24,910 nt of DNA from a virus, in IMG/VR virus record IMGVR_UViG_3300028388_000582, positions 1-24,910 of that record; one strand, given 5' to 3'. The position numbers were made by a program, and so were the translations under genes. Positions 20,606-24,910 of this stretch are shown one piece after another. Position 1 is the first letter of the stretch, and every line of letters begins with the position of its first letter. The notes under the pieces were generated by a model. It had not been told where the DNA came from. It was given only the letters and a program-made list of their open reading frames with translations, and made no database searches.

Positions 20606-22094
20606 CGGTCATAGCCTCGAATGCTTCGCCGGTTTGCAGATTGATTTTTCCCGGTCCATAGGGTGATTGACCACCGCCGAACGGTTCGAACGCCAGTTTC
20701 AGGCCGAACTGTTCGGCCAGTTGCTTGTCCCTGGCGACCTGGGCGAATACTTCCTCGACGTCGCGACCGTAGACGTTCGCCACGTCCTGCAGGGAAATCA
20801 AACCATTCTGCAGGGCGACGACGTGCGCCTGGATTTCCTTCTGTGGATCGACCCACTGGAACCCACGCGGTCGGAACTGCGACGCGCCGGCGAACTTGTC
20901 GAACTTGTCGATCGGTAAATTCACGGAACCCAGCAGAAACGCATTCGCCAGCCAGCGTTCATACACTGGCAAAACAAAATGCTGGATCAAATAGTGCTGC
21001 AGGGTGCGATAAAAGTCTCGATCCTCGATGCTGCCCTGGCGGATGCTGGAATAACTGGTCTGGGTCAGGTCATTCGCCAGGCTGTGATAACTCACGCCCA
21101 GGCCGGACGCGATCCCGCGCAGGATCGACTTTTCGAAATCGCCGAACGCGCTGGTCGGGTGACTTGGGTCCCAGGGTTGGAATTCGACGTCCTTTGGCAG
21201 TTGAAAAAATGTGCCTGGTTCGGCGTCGGTGATCGGAACGACCGAATCCTCGACGTCGTCACCCATAAACCCTTCGCCGGACCGGGAAACGAAAAAACCC
21301 ATTTTGCTGGCCGCCGTTCGTGCCGCCACCAGTTCCGCTTCCCGGTAACCATGTAGCATTTTTAGCGACTTAATCGCCGTCGACATCCAAGGAACGCCCC
21401 TGGTTTGCTGCGCGCGGTCGGGTAGATATAGGTGGATCAAATTGTCCGCCTCGACCCGCTGCGTTCGTCGACTGTACTGGGTGAACTGATAATCGCCAGG
21501 GTGTTCGCTCAAAATATGATAAGCCACCGGGCGCCGATACTGGTCGAACTCGACGCCCATTCGGATTTCGTTCCCGTTGGGCGCGCGCTCGTTCTTTTCT
21601 TCGTCGATCACGTCGGGTTCGAGGAACTGCAGGGCGAACCGGTCCTTGTTCCCCGGATAGTTGACGATCCGAATCAGGGCTTCGCCATCCCGCGCCATCG
21701 ATTCGACCGCCATCGCCTGGGCGTCGACGAACGACATTTTCCCGTCGACTGTGCAGTTCCCGACCTTCGCCCAGCGATTCCATTCGCGCTCGATTTGCTG
21801 GTTCCCGATGGTGTCCAGGGTTCCGTCGGTGTTTAGCGCCTTAACCTGTAGGGTGGCGCCACGCTCGCCGACGACGTTCGTTTTTACCAGGTGAATATAT
21901 CGCCGCGCGTATTCATTGTTTCTCGCCAGGTCGCGACATCGATCGCGCAGGGTTTTAAGGGAATAACGAATTTCCGAATCCGCCGATCGCTGCGACGCCA
22001 TAAAATCAGCAAAAAGGCGCCCACCCTGGGCGCCGTCAAATCGGCGTTTTTGGACCGGCTTTTGCTTCCGGCGGAATATGTCGAACATTCCCAT
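20595..22094 (-). CDS. Portal protein, lambda family
   Basis: The 499-residue protein is a lambda gpB-type portal (Phage_portal_2). It starts basic (MGMFDIFRRKQKPVQKRRFD), then has LKTLRDRCRDLARNNEYARRYIHLVKTNVVGERG, the helix-rich family opening, DGEALIRIV, LQFLEPDVIDEE, GVEFDQYRRPVAYHI, LIHLYLPDRAQQTRGVPWM and FQWVDPQKEIQAHV near the end. It forms the dodecamer ring at one capsid vertex that terminase and the head-tail proteins bind. Length is typical. The ATG overlaps the stop of the previous gene (TAATG), and its stop overlaps the start of the protease-capsid gene by 11 bp. Confidence 0.95.
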   Translation of the reverse strand: MGMFDIFRRKQKPVQKRRFDGAQGGRLFADFMASQRSADSEIRYSLKTLRDRCRDLARNNEYARRYIHLVKTNVVGERGATLQVKALNTDGTLDTIGNQQIEREWNRWAKVGNCTVDGKMSFVDAQAMAVESMARDGEALIRIVNYPGNKDRFALQFLEPDVIDEEKNERAPNGNEIRMGVEFDQYRRPVAYHILSEHPGDYQFTQYSRRTQRVEADNLIHLYLPDRAQQTRGVPWMSTAIKSLKMLHGYREAELVAARTAASKMGFFVSRSGEGFMGDDVEDSVVPITDAEPGTFFQLPKDVEFQPWDPSHPTSAFGDFEKSILRGIASGLGVSYHSLANDLTQTSYSSIRQGSIEDRDFYRTLQHYLIQHFVLPVYERWLANAFLLGSVNLPIDKFDKFAGASQFRPRGFQWVDPQKEIQAHVVALQNGLISLQDVANVYGRDVEEVFAQVARDKQLAEQFGLKLAFEPFGGGQSPYGPGKINLQTGEAFEAMTDGD

Positions 22095-22555
22095 TATACA
22101 AACCTCACTTCCTGGATCGAATAGTTCGCCACATCGGAATCCGCCTTGCCTTCCAGCAGGGATTCGATTTTGGTCAGCATGATTTCCGCGTGGGTTCGCG
22201 GATCGGCGCCGCCGACGTCCAGGTCGACGATGGCAGTGAACGCGCCGCGATCGACCACTATTCGGTTATTGTCGGAATTTCTTAGAATTTCCAGCTGCCA
22301 GTGATAATAGCCGGCGACGAAATCCGCCGACGTCGCGGAATCTACCGTAAACAAGTAGGCGCCGTTGTATGCTGTGCCTTCTAGCTGAATTTCGGTGTTC
22401 CCGCCCTGGGTAATCCGGGCGACGTAGGTCGCTGTATAGCTATCGGTCGGGTAATTTACCGCCAGGTCCGACCGTTTCCATTGAATATAGTCGCCGACGA
22501 CGACCTCCGACGGTTCGCCCTCTCGGGCCGATGCTGCGTCGAATAGGTTGGCCAT
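22094..22555 (-). CDS. Connector-region protein between terminase and portal
   Basis: The 153-residue protein is beta-rich with GDYIQWKRSDLAVNYPTDSYTATYVAR, YLFTVDSATSADFVAGYYHWQLEI and RIVVDRGAFTAIVDL, then ADPRTHAEIMLTKIESLLEGKADSDVANYSIQEVRFV. Its place between terminase and portal is that of lambda gpW, and the ending resembles the DNA-exit connector and packaging-adjacent proteins found there. From memory, relatives continue past the ANYSIQ segment with a further helix; here the stop comes eight residues later, so the C-terminus may be short. GGAGGT gives a strong start, 1 bp after the terminase stop. Exact function unknown. Confidence 0.65.
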   Translation of the reverse strand: MANLFDAASAREGEPSEVVVGDYIQWKRSDLAVNYPTDSYTATYVARITQGGNTEIQLEGTAYNGAYLFTVDSATSADFVAGYYHWQLEILRNSDNNRIVVDRGAFTAIVDLDVGGADPRTHAEIMLTKIESLLEGKADSDVANYSIQEVRFV

Positions 22556-22556
22556 G

Positions 22557-24392
22557 TTACCTCCAATTGTTCACGAACCCGCCCGGCTTTCTTTGTTTGG
22601 CGGGCCGCGCCTGGCGTTCAGGTTTGGATTTGTCACCTTCTGGCCGCGATTCTGCCGCCTTGTCCGCTAGTATATTGACATTCACGCCGGAAATATATAG
22701 CGCCGCCATAGCATAACATCGAACGTCTAGGGCTTCATTCCTTCGGCGTTTCTTGACCCATTGGCGTTTTGCATGGCCGCGAACATATTTCGTCACCAGC
22801 TGTTCGGACGTTAGCTGCAGAAAATACTCGGGGTCTCGATCCGCTGGGAAATGACAATACCCTGGACCGGGTTCGGTGATCTTCAGTCGACCATATACCA
22901 GTTCCTTCGCCGTATCGGAACCGATGGGAAACAGCCGAACTTTGCCGATGTTGTTTTTGCTTGGGCGCCCGACCAGGGGGCGACCCTCGCCACCGACGCC
23001 CTTGATACCAAACACCCGCCGCGACTCGCGTCCCTTGATGTAACGATAGGTTGCCTGGGTATGGTGTCCGCCGGTGTCGATACACGTCGCGCGAACGCCC
23101 AGTTCCCGCCCGTCGGCGGTTGTGTAGGATGCAAAAAGGATTGCGTCCAGGTCAGCCCATACCTGGGGTGAACTGGGATCGCCGGGTAACGTCATATAGT
23201 CCAGCGACCAGGTTTCTTCGTCCCGACCGACGCCGACCAGCTCCACCTCCAGGCGATCGTCCTGGACGTCGACGCCAGCGACGACGGTTATAACCTGGTC
23301 GGGCCATTCCTCGCCCCAGTCTTCCGCCCGGTGCTGCAGCATATCCTGGTCGACGCCCTCGCCGGATTCCTCCCAGGTTTCCGCCAGGGAAACATTAACG
23401 AATGTCTGCAGGTCGCCGCTGCGCTTCTTTTCCAGAAACGATTGGGCAATGTCGCCCAGCTTTCGGAAACACGAATACAGTTCGTTCAGGTGATAGCTTG
23501 CGTGGCCCTTGAATGGCCGGCTTGATTGCCAGCGACCGCGCCGGATCGCTGCGATTCGCTCGCCATCGGTCCACATAACGCCGCAGCCATTGCAAGCATA
23601 TTTCGCGTTTTCCGGGTGTCCCTCGGTCCAGATCACGTTCGACCAGGTCATTTCCTGGTATGTCTCGCAGCTTGGGCATGGAACATGGAACCGCCGCTGG
23701 TCGCCCTGTTCGTAGGCGTCCTCGATCCAGCTGGCGTTTTTGATCGTCGGTGTGCTGATTTCCAGTAGCTTGCGCCGGTCGCCAAATGTGGCCGCTCGCT
23801 GCCATAACAGCGACACCGGATGCCCTTCCTGGCTTTTGTCGTAACCGTCGGTTTCGTCGCAGACCACGAAAGGCGCCGAGCGCCCGCGCATCGTCTTGGG
23901 TGATCCCGACCAGGAAAACATCAGGAACCCGCCAGGGTAGGATTTCATCCGCTGATTATTGACGCCATCGCGTCCCCTGGGCTTCGCGATCAATTCCTGC
24001 AGTGTTTCGTTTGTTTCGACCAAGGGATTGAATTTCGTTTCCAGCCAGGTCGCCAGGTCGCCCTGGGATGGCTGCATCATTATCTGGCTTTGTGGGTCTT
24101 GCGCGATTTTGTAAGCCTGGGCGCATAACGCCAGCATGGTTTTGCCGACCTGGGCCGACCACATTAACGTGATTCGACTGCATTCCGGGTTCGCCGTCAT
24201 GTCCAGGGGTTCGCGCTGGTAGGGCGCATGGTCAAACCGAATCAGTCCCGGAACTGCGTTTCCGATCGGAACCCGGACGTTTTGTTCCGACCATTCGCTG
24301 GGTTTCAGGTTTGGTGGTGGCTTCAGGTGACGCGCCGCTTTATGGACCGTCTTTCGGATTCCTTCCCAGTTGTCGAAATCAATCGTCGTCAT
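22557..24392 (-). CDS. terL: Terminase large subunit, lambda GpA-like
   Basis: The 611-residue protein packages DNA into proheads. Residues 76-87 (LMWSAQVGKTML, Gly83, Lys84, Thr85) hold the ATPase Walker A, VVCDE (176-180) the Walker B and FVVCDETDGYD the DEAD-like block. C239/C242 and C267/C270 make a zinc-knuckle pair as in GpA proteins. The nuclease part starts at AGVDVQDDRLEVELVG (Asp375) and includes CIDTGGHHT (Asp439). The length is near the 641 residues of lambda gpA. The ATG is inside the last codons of the small subunit, a 14-bp overlap. GpA-type enzymes usually cut at cos sites, so cohesive-end packaging is likely. Confidence 0.95.
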   Translation of the reverse strand: MTTIDFDNWEGIRKTVHKAARHLKPPPNLKPSEWSEQNVRVPIGNAVPGLIRFDHAPYQREPLDMTANPECSRITLMWSAQVGKTMLALCAQAYKIAQDPQSQIMMQPSQGDLATWLETKFNPLVETNETLQELIAKPRGRDGVNNQRMKSYPGGFLMFSWSGSPKTMRGRSAPFVVCDETDGYDKSQEGHPVSLLWQRAATFGDRRKLLEISTPTIKNASWIEDAYEQGDQRRFHVPCPSCETYQEMTWSNVIWTEGHPENAKYACNGCGVMWTDGERIAAIRRGRWQSSRPFKGHASYHLNELYSCFRKLGDIAQSFLEKKRSGDLQTFVNVSLAETWEESGEGVDQDMLQHRAEDWGEEWPDQVITVVAGVDVQDDRLEVELVGVGRDEETWSLDYMTLPGDPSSPQVWADLDAILFASYTTADGRELGVRATCIDTGGHHTQATYRYIKGRESRRVFGIKGVGGEGRPLVGRPSKNNIGKVRLFPIGSDTAKELVYGRLKITEPGPGYCHFPADRDPEYFLQLTSEQLVTKYVRGHAKRQWVKKRRRNEALDVRCYAMAALYISGVNVNILADKAAESRPEGDKSKPERQARPAKQRKPGGFVNNWR

Positions 24393-24885
24393 CGTCGGGT
24401 TCGTCCAGGTCTAGGTCGCCCAGGGCTTCCAGGGCTTGATCGATTTCCTTCAGGATCACGGCTTTGATCCTGGTTTCGGATTCCTCGCCGATGATCGCCG
24501 TCGCCACCCGGCTGGGGACCGACCGCAAGTTTGTCTTAACTTCCGCGAATGTATTCGCCAGGGCGCGTTCCAGTTGGCGCAATGGCACGACCTCGCCGCG
24601 CACCCTGGCCAGTTCCAGTTCGACTTTGGCGGTCTCCGCCGCCAGCTTGCGACGTTTCAGTTCGCGTTCGTCGGATTGTTCGCCGCCGGGTGCTGTTTCC
24701 TTGGCGCGCTGTTCCAGCCAGGCGGAAACCTCCGCCGTGTTAATCACCCAGGCTTTTCCCTTGCTTCCGCGCTGGATAACAGGCAAACCGCGTTTCAGCC
24801 AGGCATCGACGGTGGTGTGTGATACCCCAAACAGGTCGGCTATTTCCTGGCGTGTTACGTTTTTACCCCTAGTTGTTACCGGCAA
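24379..24885 (-). CDS. terS: Terminase small subunit, Nu1-like
   Basis: The 168-residue protein recognises the packaging site and loads the large subunit. An N-terminal helix-turn-helix, VTRQEIADLFGVSHTTVDAWLKRGLPV (about 10-36), is like the winged helix of lambda Nu1. A central basic and coiled-coil helix (ERELKRRKLAAETAKVELELARVRGEVVP) probably drives assembly, and the C-terminus ends in Asp repeats. The start is TTG at 24885, chosen for the GGAGGT site 6 nt upstream. That site lies within inverted repeats, so translation may be limited. The TerL ATG sits inside its Asp-rich tail. Confidence 0.9.
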   Translation of the reverse strand: MPVTTRGKNVTRQEIADLFGVSHTTVDAWLKRGLPVIQRGSKGKAWVINTAEVSAWLEQRAKETAPGGEQSDERELKRRKLAAETAKVELELARVRGEVVPLRQLERALANTFAEVKTNLRSVPSRVATAIIGEESETRIKAVILKEIDQALEALGDLDLDEPDDDDD

Positions 24886-24903
24886 TTGTTACCTCCGGTA
24901 ACC
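24873..24903. promoter_or_regulatory. Repeats around the TerS start, possible TerS or translational control site
   Basis: TTGTTACC occurs twice in direct order (24873-24880, 24886-24893), 13 bp apart. GTTACC and GGTAAC form inverted pairs: GTTACCGG/CCGGTAAC with a 12-nt loop enclosing the GGAGGT ribosome binding site and the TTG start, and a tighter GTTACC/GGTAAC hairpin. It could be a binding site for TerS, part of the cos region, or a translational switch. Confidence 0.45.
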
Positions 24904-24910
24904 ATTATTC

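Noticed and set aside
20663-21232. Plus-strand ORF of 189 codons opposite the portal gene
   Set aside because: It is antisense to a certain portal gene and Arg-rich without motifs.
1-24910. Search for integrase, transposase, tRNA genes and CRISPR repeats
   Set aside because: No tyrosine or serine recombinase motif, DDE transposase, cloverleaf or regularly spaced short repeat was seen. Lysogeny therefore cannot be judged from this window.

Overview
The window reads as about 25 kb of a tailed double-stranded DNA phage (Caudoviricetes, siphovirus architecture) or prophage. The host is probably a Gram-negative proteobacterium: the phage has a lambda-like GpA/Nu1 packaging pair, a lambda-type portal, a GH24 endolysin without a cell-wall-binding domain, and a holin resembling those of gene transfer agents. 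Fibre and small-protein families of this kind are often seen in marine phages, but the host cannot be named from this sequence. No integrase, transposase, tRNA, rRNA or CRISPR array is visible. Genes are tightly packed, with many TAATG or ATGA start/stop overlaps, and no gene-free stretch exceeds 300 bases. Every gene but one lies on the minus strand, so the biological order runs from high to low coordinates.

Head and packaging (24885 to 17239): small terminase, large terminase, a connector-region protein, portal, then one 856-codon ORF that fuses two accessory domains, an HK97-type prohead protease, a scaffold-like segment and the major capsid protein. A very strong internal ribosome binding site in this ORF probably yields a separate scaffold-capsid product. 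A strong intrinsic terminator follows the capsid. It is followed directly by a DUF115-like Rossmann gene, a possible cargo gene, and a small protein.

Tail (17172 to 7107): head-tail joining protein, tail terminator, a small protein, tail tube protein, a tail assembly chaperone pair joined by a programmed -1 frameshift (slippery A AAA AAC with flanking stimulators), a 1069-residue tape measure, a tail-tip hub protein, a second tip protein, and a 785-residue fibre ending in a self-cleaving S74 chaperone. Two small proteins follow. Most of the fibre gene and a roughly 500-bp part of the tape measure gene have lower GC and different oligonucleotide content, which points to module exchange.

Lysis and accessory genes (6716 to 4595): a conserved protein of unknown function, a small membrane protein, a 3-TM holin, a GH24 lysozyme with an E-C-T triad, an HNH endonuclease and a small FlbD-like protein.

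Replication and recombination (4528 to 41): a plus-strand YqaJ exonuclease with its own terminator diverges from a minus-strand set. That set encodes an HTH regulator, a membrane protein, a PDDEXK resolvase-like nuclease, a Sak4-type RecA-fold ATPase, an SSB-like protein ending in a near-perfect bacterial SSB C-terminal peptide, a primase zinc-ribbon protein without a TOPRIM domain, and a RepA-like helicase. Together they form a phage-encoded recombination and replication-initiation kit.
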